Below are positions 16,284 to 25,086 of a stretch of DNA of 64,000 nucleotides, in pieces. This DNA is from Promethearchaeota archaeon (GTDB taxonomy: Archaea > Asgardarchaeota > Lokiarchaeia > Sigyniarchaeales > SOKP01). The notes beneath the pieces were generated by a model. The model saw nothing but the letters and a program-made list of their open reading frames with translations, did not search any database and had not been told where the DNA came from. How positions within the stretch are numbered: position 1 is the first letter of the stretch; the number at the start of each line of letters is the position of its first letter. Location of the stretch: assembly GCA_019058365.1 (NCBI GenBank), contig JAHPZE010000001.1, forward strand, positions 248,001-312,000. Reading direction: 5' to 3'. The translations under genes were made by a program, and so were the position numbers.

Positions 16284-17678
16284 GTGAAGATAATCGTTTT
16301 AAACGGAAGTCCTAAGGGGATTGAAAGCGCTACAATGCAATATATTCTATACATTCAGAAAAAGTTTCCTCAACATGAGTTTAAAATCTTAAATATTGCT
16401 CAGCAAATTAAAAAACTCGAAAAAAGTGATGAAAAATTCCAAGAAATTATAGAGGAAGTGAAGAATTCGGATGGTATTATTTGGGGCTTCCCTTTATATG
16501 TGATGCTCGTTCCATCTCAATATAAAAGATTTATTGAACTAGTTGCGGAAAGAAATAATGAAGATGCTTTTAAAGATAAATATACTGCTGTTTTAACCAC
16601 ATCAATTCATTTCTATGATCATACTGCTATAAATTATATGAATGCTATTTGTGATGATTTGGAAATGAAATATGTTGGATCTTTTTCTGCAGACATGTTT
16701 GATCTTATGATTCCAAAAAAGAGAGAGCAATTAATTTTATTTGTTGAAAATCTATTTAACGCGATTGAAAATAAGATTCCCACAACCCGAAAGAATTTAC
16801 CCCTAATTAAACACCCCTTTGAATATGTACCGGAAAAACTTGAAAAAGAAGAAGAAAAAATAGATACAAATGGAAAAAAAATACTTATTATAACAGATTC
16901 TGTAGATAGAAGCTCTAATTTAGGGAAAATGATCCAACGTTTTCAAAGTTGTTTTTCTACGATAGTTGAGGTAATAAATATCTATGATCTAAATATAAAA
17001 GGTGGCTGTTTAGGATGTATTCAATGTGGATATGATAATATTTGTGTTTATAAAGATAAGGATGAGTTTACAGAATTTTGGAGTGTGACATTAGAATCTG
17101 CGGATATTTTAGTTTTTGCGGGAAACATAGTAGACAGATATTTATCATCAAGATGGAAAATGGTTTTTGACAGAAGTTTTTTCAATGGTCATATTCCTAC
17201 ATTAAGGGAAAAACAATTCGGTTTTCTTATATCTGGACCATTAGGTCAAATTGCTAATTTAAGACAAATCATCGAATCAATTCCTGAACTTGAAGAAAGC
17301 AACTTTGTAGACATTATAACTGATGAGTACGCAGATTCAAAGATTATAGATTCATTAATTTATAATTTAGCTAAAAATTTAATCATGCTTTCCCAATCTG
17401 GTTATAAAAAACCACAAACATTCCTTTCAGTAGGAGGAAATAAAATATTCAGAGATGCTGTATATGGTAGAATGAGGTTTGTGTTCCAAGCTGATCATAG
17501 ATATTATAAAGAACATGGATTTTATGATTTTCCACATAATGATAAATATGCAAAAAAAATGAATGAAAAATTCATCCCTTTAACTCAAAATGAGAAATTT
17601 AGAAAGATTTTTTATTCTGTGTTAAAAACTGAAATGATCAAACCTTTAAAAAGTATTGTTGACAATCCAGATAAATAA
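16284..17678 (+). CDS. Tandem flavodoxin-like NAD(P)H:FMN reductase / iron-sulfur flavoprotein
   Basis: 464 residues from a GTG start with a GAAGGGAT site upstream. It consists of two flavodoxin-like units: residues 1-190 (IIVLNGSPKG ... IIWGFPLYVMLVPSQYKRFIE) and about 200-400 (ILIITDSVDRSSNLGK ... ILVFAGNIVDRYLSSRWK). The second carries a compact Cys motif C242, C245, C248, C254, as in archaeal iron-sulfur flavoproteins, which would hold a [4Fe-4S] cluster next to FMN. The first lacks cysteines there. The likely role is electron transfer or reduction of quinones, oxygen or similar acceptors. Substrate is unknown. Confidence 0.78.
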   Translation: MKIIVLNGSPKGIESATMQYILYIQKKFPQHEFKILNIAQQIKKLEKSDEKFQEIIEEVKNSDGIIWGFPLYVMLVPSQYKRFIELVAERNNEDAFKDKYTAVLTTSIHFYDHTAINYMNAICDDLEMKYVGSFSADMFDLMIPKKREQLILFVENLFNAIENKIPTTRKNLPLIKHPFEYVPEKLEKEEEKIDTNGKKILIITDSVDRSSNLGKMIQRFQSCFSTIVEVINIYDLNIKGGCLGCIQCGYDNICVYKDKDEFTEFWSVTLESADILVFAGNIVDRYLSSRWKMVFDRSFFNGHIPTLREKQFGFLISGPLGQIANLRQIIESIPELEESNFVDIITDEYADSKIIDSLIYNLAKNLIMLSQSGYKKPQTFLSVGGNKIFRDAVYGRMRFVFQADHRYYKEHGFYDFPHNDKYAKKMNEKFIPLTQNEKFRKIFYSVLKTEMIKPLKSIVDNPDK

Positions 17679-17696
17679 ATAGTTATCTTTAGATTT

Positions 17697-18431
17697 ATGG
17701 ACTTATTGAATAATAATTTTGAAGAAATCAAAAGAGCCAAAGACCCAGAATTAATAAATGATTTCTTAATAAAGTTAAGCGAAGATCCGAATATAGATTA
17801 TCTAAAGTTTTTAGAATACTTCATGAATAATTTAGATACGCAGATCTTTGATAAAGTTAAATTAAATTTGATTTTTTTATTAGGAGAAATTGGAAAATTA
17901 ACAACACTAGAAGAGAGATATTTAACTTTTTTAATAGAGATTTATTACTCATCAGATAGATGGATTAGAAATGAGATAATTCAAGCAATCGGTAAAATTT
18001 CTACAAATTCAGATATAACTGATGAAGCAATAAAATTAGTCAGTAATGCTGTAAATGATGACTATTCTCCTATTAAAGTTAATGTTCTTCAAGTGATGTT
18101 AAATTTAAGAGAACTCTCTCCTGGAGGGAGAAGAAATATATTTCAGGCATTAAATTTTAACGATTCTGAGTTAGAAGCTGTTTGTGTAAAAATTTTAGAA
18201 AAATTTCTTCCAGATTATAATCAATTGTTTAATTCTTTGAATTATTTAGATAATTACAAAATTTTAAAACAAAATGCCATTAGAACTTTACTATTGGTGT
18301 ATTTTAGATCTCCATTTAATTTAGAATCATTTCGGCAAAAGATTTCAAGCGCAAATTGGGAAATTGAGTATAAAGAGATCTTCCTTAAAGAAATAGATAT
18401 ATTTGAAAAAATTATCTTACGAAAATTATGA
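17697..18431 (+). CDS. HEAT-like helical repeat protein
   Basis: 244 residues, nearly all helical, with repeating helix pairs of about 35-40 residues (for example RWIRNEIIQAIGKISTNSDI, and YSPIKVNVLQVMLNLREL). The spacing and the hydrophobic pattern resemble HEAT or ARM repeats, which form protein-binding superhelices. No catalytic motif or membrane segment is visible. It starts 18 bases after the double flavoprotein and is probably in one unit with it. It converges on the AAA ATPase gene with only 10 bases between the stops. Confidence 0.65.
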   Translation: MDLLNNNFEEIKRAKDPELINDFLIKLSEDPNIDYLKFLEYFMNNLDTQIFDKVKLNLIFLLGEIGKLTTLEERYLTFLIEIYYSSDRWIRNEIIQAIGKISTNSDITDEAIKLVSNAVNDDYSPIKVNVLQVMLNLRELSPGGRRNIFQALNFNDSELEAVCVKILEKFLPDYNQLFNSLNYLDNYKILKQNAIRTLLLVYFRSPFNLESFRQKISSANWEIEYKEIFLKEIDIFEKIILRKL

Positions 18432-18441
18432 ATCGGTATAT

Positions 18442-19662
18442 TTATTGATATTTTTTAAGTATATCTTCTAAATCCTCATAAGATAATACAATTTCATTAA
18501 ATATCTTTATTAATAACTTTATTATTCCTCTAGGATTACCATTCGTTTTATTGTATATATATTTTAATACATTTTCATTTAGAGGATAATAAGAATTTGA
18601 AAAATCTCTCAAATAATCAAAATAATTGATATGTCCAAAAAAGAATTCTAAATTTCTTTTATAAAATAATGTAAGATCTTCTTCAATAAAATTAGATAAA
18701 ATAATAGGGGCACTTACTACATTTAGCAGTGTACTATCTTTTTCTTTTAATTTATCTATTATTTCTCTGTAAAATTCAGGTGATTTTAAAGTAATTATGA
18801 TTCTTAGACCATTAATTTTATTTAATTTGATGATTTTCTTTAAGATTTTATCAGCAGTACGTGTTTCTGGTGATTGCATAGCCCCATAAAGCCAACTTCT
18901 ATCAAAAACTTCTTCTTTTTGTTCTTCTAACGGTATTGGTATCATCATAGAAAGAATTTTCTCAAAATCATCAATAAATAGTACACTACTTACCATTGCA
19001 TTTTCAACTAATACTTTAAGCATTGTGTATGCATTATTCCTCTCTCTTAAATCATGCTGTAAATTTAACCTTGAAAGATCCCTTATATCTATCACTTCCC
19101 CCAAAAACCATCTCTCCGCTTCTATTTTTTTATATGGATCTAATTGATGTGTAGTTATAGCAGTTATTATATCCGTTATAGCTTCTTTGTTTTCAAAATT
19201 CGGAGCCCACTTTTCGAAAGCTTCTTTTTTAACTTTTTCTACATCTGCTAAATGAAAAAAGCCAAATTTTCTCTCTAAAGCACCCCATTTATTACATAGT
19301 CTTCTTGCAATGTTTCTTAACACTTCAATGCCCATATTTTCTATAAATTCTGAATACGTATTGTTATAAAATTTCTTAATAACATTTTCTAAAGAAATAT
19401 AGACGATATTATAATAATATAACTCATGTTTCAAAGCCCAGTATAAGTGTGTTTTACCTGTTCCTATATCACCTATTATTGGTAAGATTACATTTTCATC
19501 TTTTTCAAGTATATTTATTATAGAATCTAATAAATCTTGTCTTGATTGGACTAATCCAATGTCTTCTTTAATTTCTCCAGTAGATACGAATTTTTTAAAG
19601 GGTGATCCCGTAAATTTTAAGAGATTCAATAATTTTTGTTCCTTATTTTCGAAAAGAAGCAT
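18442..19662 (-). CDS. AAA-type P-loop ATPase, Orc1/Cdc6-like arrangement
   Basis: 406 residues. Walker A is GDIGTGKT at residues 64-71 and Walker B is VLFIDDFEKIL at about 228. A late segment, NENVLKYIYNKTNGNPRGI followed by IKLLIKIFNEI, resembles the sensor-2/helical lid of Orc1/Cdc6 and STAND-like ATPases. The N-terminal region before the P-loop (GSPFKKFVSTGEIKEDIGLVQSRQDLL) looks like the usual linker of such ATPases. No C-terminal winged helix is seen, which argues against a replication initiator. It lies 17 bases after 19680-20303 and is likely co-transcribed with it. Function unknown; a loader or regulator built around a partner is an inference. Confidence 0.75.
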   Translation of the reverse strand: MLLFENKEQKLLNLLKFTGSPFKKFVSTGEIKEDIGLVQSRQDLLDSIINILEKDENVILPIIGDIGTGKTHLYWALKHELYYYNIVYISLENVIKKFYNNTYSEFIENMGIEVLRNIARRLCNKWGALERKFGFFHLADVEKVKKEAFEKWAPNFENKEAITDIITAITTHQLDPYKKIEAERWFLGEVIDIRDLSRLNLQHDLRERNNAYTMLKVLVENAMVSSVLFIDDFEKILSMMIPIPLEEQKEEVFDRSWLYGAMQSPETRTADKILKKIIKLNKINGLRIIITLKSPEFYREIIDKLKEKDSTLLNVVSAPIILSNFIEEDLTLFYKRNLEFFFGHINYFDYLRDFSNSYYPLNENVLKYIYNKTNGNPRGIIKLLIKIFNEIVLSYEDLEDILKKYQ

Positions 19663-19679
19663 TTCAAATCAGAATTATT

Positions 19680-20303
19680 TTAAATTTTTAATTCCTCTAT
19701 ACCTAAAATTATAATATACACAACGACTTTATCATCAACATTGACTATTGGTTCATAACTTATATTAAGTTCATCATCTTTATCCCTTCCAACAATTAGA
19801 CAATCATAAAAAACAGGGTTAACATTATCATCAATAACAACTCTATCAGCAACAATAATACCATTTCTAATCATTGAAACAGGATTTTTTAGAATTTCAC
19901 CTTTAAAAAAATTTAAATGATTAACACCAAAGTTAAGATCGTTTAATAATAGCCCAGCAGTATGAAGTAAATTTATTGTAAAGGGAAAATCATTTGAAAA
20001 TTGTCCTTGATCGTACTGTTCCATCGTATCTTCAGGAATTAAAACAGAATATTCTAATGGTATTTCATTTAAATTCCATTTGAAATCAGAATTTCTCGAA
20101 ATTGGATCGATGTTATTGCCCTTTTTTTCAAAACCAATAATTAAACCTTCAGTTATAATTATTCCTTCAGAATCTGAAATTTTTATATTATCTGAAAAGA
20201 TAATTTTATCTTGACATTTAGAAATAATAGAACCTGTAAATTCTCCATTACTTTTTATATCTTTAAATGAGTCATAAAGTATAAAATTGCGCGAATTTTT
20301 CAT
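19680..20303 (-). CDS. Hypothetical protein next to AAA ATPase
   Basis: 207 residues, no membrane segment, no recognised motif. The composition is acidic, rich in Asp, Asn and Ile, with alternating hydrophobic strands (GIIITEGLIIGFEKKG, GIIVADRVVIDD, DKVVVYIIILGIEELKI), suggesting an all-beta or beta-rich fold. The ATG is at 20303 and the gene runs directly into the AAA ATPase gene, so it is probably a partner or adaptor of that enzyme. It is divergent from 20439. It is not a member of any family I recognise. Confidence 0.6.
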   Translation of the reverse strand: MKNSRNFILYDSFKDIKSNGEFTGSIISKCQDKIIFSDNIKISDSEGIIITEGLIIGFEKKGNNIDPISRNSDFKWNLNEIPLEYSVLIPEDTMEQYDQGQFSNDFPFTINLLHTAGLLLNDLNFGVNHLNFFKGEILKNPVSMIRNGIIVADRVVIDDNVNPVFYDCLIVGRDKDDELNISYEPIVNVDDKVVVYIIILGIEELKI

Positions 20304-20438
20304 GGGAACTATTTTTTAATCAATTATTTTTACTCTTTTTATTTGAGTATTTCAATTTCATATCATTAATATTATATATATCTCCCTTCCATATATTTTT
20401 AGATAGAATATATAATATATCCAAGAAGAAAGTATAAA

Positions 20439-21683
20439 ATGAGTACTTCCATGCTTTCTCAAAATCTTTTAGCATTATCGAAGGTTGAATTGTTAGATAG
20501 AGCAAGTCAATTCATCTTTTCGACTGGTTTAAATGACGGAACCTCAAAATTATGTAAGGCAAATATGAAATATGGTTTAGCTCAATTCCATTTGATCCAA
20601 GAGAAGTATGGATTTGAGCCAAAAGCAACATTTATTTCTTCTCCAGATGAAACAATTTCACGCAATGAATTTAGGTGGAATTCTGGAATAGGATACGGAG
20701 GAAGATTAAATTGGGGTATTGGAAAAGAAAAATTAATTTTCTTGAATTCCAAACCAAACTGTTGTGGCATCTTAGTAGGTGGTTTGGAAGAATTGCCTGA
20801 TCCCTATAATTTAATTACAAAAATTGATAGAATAAAATCAGAACCGTTATATTATGATGATATTTTAATAGATTGGGATTACGGGATATCTAATCATTTT
20901 ATTAACTGTTTTGAAACAAAGAAATTATCAGATATAGATCTTCCCCCTTATATATTTTTAATTCATGGTTCAGCTCCAGAATTTAGAGATGATTACCATG
21001 GAATTGGACTTTATATAGATAAATCAAAAACATTACAGGATATTGCTATTGAAGAAAAAACCAAATTTGGGACACAATATATTTTATTGGATTCTGATGC
21101 TACTGAATACTTTAAATTCAGTAAAAAAGCTTTAGAATTTTCTGGTATAAAAAGAGAAATAATAGCTAATAATCTTTTTGATTATGGTTATAAAATTATT
21201 TGTAACCAACCGCATCAATTTTTAAAAGATTATAATAATATGTACTTAGGAAGTAATTGTACAGATGTTAGTTGTGAATTAATAAATTCAGATAAATTTC
21301 CAACAACTCTTAGAGCAGATATCGCAGCTTATTTATTTAAAGGAAAAAAGAATTTTTCAGAAATAACACTTAAAAATCAAAATCTCTTTGAAAGAGCAAC
21401 CGATTTTGAACTTTTAGAATTATTAACAAATGCTAATATTCTCCCACATGGAGGGGGATATTCCTTTAATGATGTTGAAGACGTTTTGGATATATTAGAA
21501 TATAAAGACCAACGATATTTTGTCACATCTTTAAAAACAAATACTAGTAGATTAAAAATAATTAGAAATGTAAGCGAATTGCAATTTGAATATAGGGGTC
21601 GGGATGTTGTACTTAAAACTATTCAATTAGATCTTGGAGAAATTATTGCTCGTTTAAATCCTTTGTTTTCCTTAAAATTATAA
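20439..21683 (+). CDS. Conserved-looking protein of unknown function
   Basis: 414 residues, soluble. Distinctive segments include RWNSGIGYGGRLNWGIGKEK, then CCGILVGGLEELPDPY, PYIFLIHGSAPEF, and near the C-terminus ILPHGGGYSFNDVEDV. These Gly-rich and His-containing turns look like parts of an active or ligand site, yet I do not recognise the family. The ATG lies about 27 bases after an ATATATAATATAT tract, so translation is probably leaderless or nearly so. It is divergent from the AAA ATPase pair and converges on metG with one base between stops. Possibly part of a small functional group with its neighbours. Confidence 0.6.
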   Translation: MSTSMLSQNLLALSKVELLDRASQFIFSTGLNDGTSKLCKANMKYGLAQFHLIQEKYGFEPKATFISSPDETISRNEFRWNSGIGYGGRLNWGIGKEKLIFLNSKPNCCGILVGGLEELPDPYNLITKIDRIKSEPLYYDDILIDWDYGISNHFINCFETKKLSDIDLPPYIFLIHGSAPEFRDDYHGIGLYIDKSKTLQDIAIEEKTKFGTQYILLDSDATEYFKFSKKALEFSGIKREIIANNLFDYGYKIICNQPHQFLKDYNNMYLGSNCTDVSCELINSDKFPTTLRADIAAYLFKGKKNFSEITLKNQNLFERATDFELLELLTNANILPHGGGYSFNDVEDVLDILEYKDQRYFVTSLKTNTSRLKIIRNVSELQFEYRGRDVVLKTIQLDLGEIIARLNPLFSLKL

Positions 21684-21684
21684 A

Positions 21685-23742
21685 TTATTCTATTCTTGCT
21701 CCAGGAGGAAGATCTCTATCTAGTATTAAGATTGATACTTTATCATTTTCAACAGCGGCAAGAAGCATTCCTTTACTTAAAATTCCTTTTAATTTCCTAG
21801 GTTCTAAATTAGTTAATACTACAATTTTTTTTCCTTGTAAGTCTTCGATTTTATAGTGTTCTGCTAACCCAGCAACTAAGGTTCTTTTTTCGGTTCCTAA
21901 ATCAATAGAAAGGTTATAGAGTTTATCTGCTTTCGGAACTTTTTCAACTTTTTCAACCAAAGCAACTCGAATATCTAATTTTTTAAACTCATCATAAGAA
22001 ATTATTTCTTTTTCACCTTCATTTGGTTTACCTTCTTTTAATTGTTCATATTTTTGTTTAATTTCCTCAATATCCAATTTTTGAAATAGAGGTTCTGGTT
22101 TCTTAATAAAATGTCCTGCTTTTAGAGAATTTTCACTTATACTATCCCATATTAGTTCTGATAATTTTGAGGTATTTAAATAAGATAAAATCTTTTCAGA
22201 TGTTCCTGGGATAAATGGGCTTAACAAAACAGCTAAAGCATATGATGCTTGAGCACATAAATTAAAAACATATCCTGCGGCTTTTTTATTTTTCTTAATT
22301 AAATGCCAAGGAGCTTTTTCATTTAAATACACATTACCGTCTCTTCCAAAGTTAACAATTTCTCTCAATGCTTTTCTTAATTCAAATTTTTCTAATAAAT
22401 CTCCTACTTTTTTTGATATCGAGGTTATTTTTAAAATAAAAGCTTTATCTACTTCATCAGGCTCAATTTTTTCTGGTATCTTATTATTAAATTGCTTATT
22501 AATAAAGGTCATAGAGCGATGAATAAAATTACCAATAACATCATTTAATATTTTATTATTATTATCAAACTCAGACCATAAGAATGATGCATCACTTTTT
22601 TCCATTCTGTTATAAACTAAACTAAAACGCCAATAATCTAAAGGAGCTAGTTCTAATGCTTCATCGATCCAAATACCAATTCCTCTTGATTTTGAAAATT
22701 TTTGATTTTCATACATTAACCATTCTGTTGATGATACATTGTAGGGTAATACAAGTTTTTCACTTTCTTTCTTGTTATCATTATAAGCCAATAACAATGC
22801 AGGGAATACAATTAAATGAAAAATGATATTATCTTTCCCGATGAAAAACACTGTTTTAGTGGTCGGATCGTTCCAAAAGTAATTAAATTTATCTGGATCA
22901 TTAATTAACTTTTCAGCCCATTCCTTTACAGCAGTAATATAACCCAATACAGCTTCAAACCACACATAAATGGTTTTATCTTCAGCATTCTCGAATGGTG
23001 CTGGAATCCCCCATTCTAAATCTCGTGTAATTGCACGTTCAGGTAATCCTTCAGCTATACTATTTAAACACATTTGTCGCGCGTTAGCAGGTATAATTTC
23101 ATTTTCTTCAATTAGGTTTTTTAATCTATCTTGTAATTTCGGTAGATCTAAATACCAATGTTTTGTCTTTTTAATTGTTGGAGTATGTCCACATACTGCA
23201 CATTTAGGTTTAATAAGGTCTAAAGGAGTTAATAATCTCTGACAATTATCACACTGATCTCCTCGTGCATCTTCAAAATTGCAATGGGGACATATTCCTT
23301 CCACGAACCTATCGGGTAGAAATAAGTCGTCCTGTTTACAATAAAGTGATTCAATCTCTTTTTCTAAGATATACCCATTTTTCTGTATATCTAAATACAT
23401 TTTCTTTACAAATTCAATATGAATAGGATTATGGGTTATTGTATAATTATCAAAAGAAATTTGCCATTTTTCATGTAAATCTTTAATAATATTATGATAT
23501 TTAAAGGCTAGTTCTTCAGCTGGGACGTTTAATTTTTTTGCTTCTATCGAAATAGGCGTTCCATGAGAATCTGATCCTGAAACAAACACTACTTCATCTC
23601 CTTTCATTCTCAAAAATCTAGCAAATACATCTGCTGATAATGTACTACCGATTAAATTCCCTAAATGTGGTATAGCATTCACATAAGGCCAAGCGGACGT
23701 AACAACCCATTTATTTTTATTTTTGGTTACTAATTTAATCAA
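21685..23742 (-). CDS. metG: Methionyl-tRNA synthetase with fused C-terminal tRNA-binding domain
   Basis: 685 residues from a TTG start. The class I HIGH motif appears as PHLGN (25-29) and KMSKS as KFSKS (348-352). The connective peptide holds zinc pairs C151/C154, C164/C167 and C181/C184. The anticodon-binding helical domain covers about 390-545, and a C-terminal OB-fold EMAPII/Trbp111-like domain (about 575-685; DIRVALVEKVEKVPKADKL ... LVAGLAEHY) closes the protein. In some archaea this last domain is a separate protein, so the fused form is noteworthy but not rare. It charges initiator and elongator tRNA-Met. It lies downstream of the vWA/zinc-finger gene with 78 bases between. Confidence 0.97.
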   Translation of the reverse strand: MIKLVTKNKNKWVVTSAWPYVNAIPHLGNLIGSTLSADVFARFLRMKGDEVVFVSGSDSHGTPISIEAKKLNVPAEELAFKYHNIIKDLHEKWQISFDNYTITHNPIHIEFVKKMYLDIQKNGYILEKEIESLYCKQDDLFLPDRFVEGICPHCNFEDARGDQCDNCQRLLTPLDLIKPKCAVCGHTPTIKKTKHWYLDLPKLQDRLKNLIEENEIIPANARQMCLNSIAEGLPERAITRDLEWGIPAPFENAEDKTIYVWFEAVLGYITAVKEWAEKLINDPDKFNYFWNDPTTKTVFFIGKDNIIFHLIVFPALLLAYNDNKKESEKLVLPYNVSSTEWLMYENQKFSKSRGIGIWIDEALELAPLDYWRFSLVYNRMEKSDASFLWSEFDNNNKILNDVIGNFIHRSMTFINKQFNNKIPEKIEPDEVDKAFILKITSISKKVGDLLEKFELRKALREIVNFGRDGNVYLNEKAPWHLIKKNKKAAGYVFNLCAQASYALAVLLSPFIPGTSEKILSYLNTSKLSELIWDSISENSLKAGHFIKKPEPLFQKLDIEEIKQKYEQLKEGKPNEGEKEIISYDEFKKLDIRVALVEKVEKVPKADKLYNLSIDLGTEKRTLVAGLAEHYKIEDLQGKKIVVLTNLEPRKLKGILSKGMLLAAVENDKVSILILDRDLPPGARIE

Positions 23743-23820
23743 CCTCTTAATTCAAATTTATTAATAAAAAGAATGCTATGCTTAAATAATTTAAACAAAG
23801 TAAGAATAAATAATTAGCTA

Positions 23821-24999
23821 TTAAAAGATAATTTTAGCTCCACAATATCGACATGCTTTGATTTCTTTATTCATTTTTTGAAGACAAGGTTCATGGTAAT
23901 ACGCATTACAATTTTCACATTGGTATACTTTAAAATCTCCTAAAAAAATGCTATGACAATAGGAACATGATGCATTGATCTGATCAATTTTCTCATCAGG
24001 TATTAACATCATTTTTGTATCTAATTTTTCACCTTCTTCTATAATCTTTATTTCTTGCGTTAGATCTTCTTTATCTTTAATGAGTTTCAACGCTGCTGGC
24101 GATAGCTCCAAAAGGAGGAAACAGAAAGGACATCTGAAAACATTTTCACTATATTCTGTTTTTTTAGCCCACATAGCAGCACAAGATAGATGCATTGCTC
24201 GATCACAATTGGGGCAAAAGCGACCCTCACTGAAGAAATCAGCACCTGTAACTGCCGCTTTAACAGAATGACAGATTTGACACTTTTTTTGTCCACGATC
24301 TTTCCCCTCTATCATTAACCTAATATCTAATAAAGTTGGTCTTCTTAATGGTAGGGCAATCTCACTGACAAGAGGAGCAATAGTATCTTTTTTATCGGGG
24401 GAAAAATAATCTATGCCCTCTTTCACATCTTTTTTTGAAGCGAACGCTTTACCTGCAGAAATTAATTCTTTAGAATTGTTAAAATATTCATAATCTCCTC
24501 CAGTTTTTTGGGTTATTCTCTTTAAAGAATTTTCTCCATATTCTTGTTTACCTCCTAATTGACAAACGTCTATAAACACACCTAAACCCTTAGCAATTTC
24601 GATTATTTTTACTAATTTGTTAGTATCAGTATTTAATTTGTTATCAGTAATTATAAATATACGAGGTATTTTTCCACCAATTTTTCGCATTTCCTCAACA
24701 AGAATTTGTAAAGCGAATGCAACCCCTTCATGTAAATAACCCTGTCCCGAAATTTGAACTTTTTTTAATGATTCAATTAACTTTTCTTCTTCAAATGCAA
24801 AATTAATTAATTTTTTAGTGATATTCCCGAAAGTGATTATTGAAATTCGATCTTTTATATCAATTGATAATTTTGATTGAATGAAATTCTTGGCGGTTTG
24901 TAATTCAACTACTAATCTACTTGGTTTAAAATCTTTTCTCAACATAGACCTAGAAGTGTCTAAAAGAATAACTGTATCTTCTATTTTTAAATTAGGCAA
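23821..24999 (-). CDS. von Willebrand factor A protein with two C4HC3 zinc fingers
   Basis: 392 residues from a TTG start. The vWA domain (about 8-185) has the MIDAS motif DTSRS (14-18). It is followed by two C4HC3-type zinc modules: C240, C243, C262, C265, H270, C273, C290, C293 and C345, C348, C361, C364, H369, C372, C383, C386. The spacing resembles PHD or RING-variant fingers. Joining vWA with such fingers recalls the TFIIH subunits Ssl1/p44 and Tfb4/p34, and also metal-dependent scaffold proteins of ubiquitin pathways; which (if either) is unresolved. The window also holds a ubiquitin-like protein (53117), though not close by. Finger assignment is solid; role is inference. Confidence 0.8.
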   Translation of the reverse strand: MPNLKIEDTVILLDTSRSMLRKDFKPSRLVVELQTAKNFIQSKLSIDIKDRISIITFGNITKKLINFAFEEEKLIESLKKVQISGQGYLHEGVAFALQILVEEMRKIGGKIPRIFIITDNKLNTDTNKLVKIIEIAKGLGVFIDVCQLGGKQEYGENSLKRITQKTGGDYEYFNNSKELISAGKAFASKKDVKEGIDYFSPDKKDTIAPLVSEIALPLRRPTLLDIRLMIEGKDRGQKKCQICHSVKAAVTGADFFSEGRFCPNCDRAMHLSCAAMWAKKTEYSENVFRCPFCFLLLELSPAALKLIKDKEDLTQEIKIIEEGEKLDTKMMLIPDEKIDQINASCSYCHSIFLGDFKVYQCENCNAYYHEPCLQKMNKEIKACRYCGAKIIF

Positions 25000-25086
25000 A
25001 TTTTTGGCATAATTTCTTGTTAATTGAAATTTAATAAAATAATAAGGGTTAAATCTTATAAATTTCTATTTAAGTTTTGAAAAATC

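Noticed and set aside
18442..19662. Replication initiator Orc1/Cdc6 and an origin next to it
   Set aside because: The AAA part fits loosely, but no C-terminal winged helix and no ORB-like repeats are seen in the flanks.
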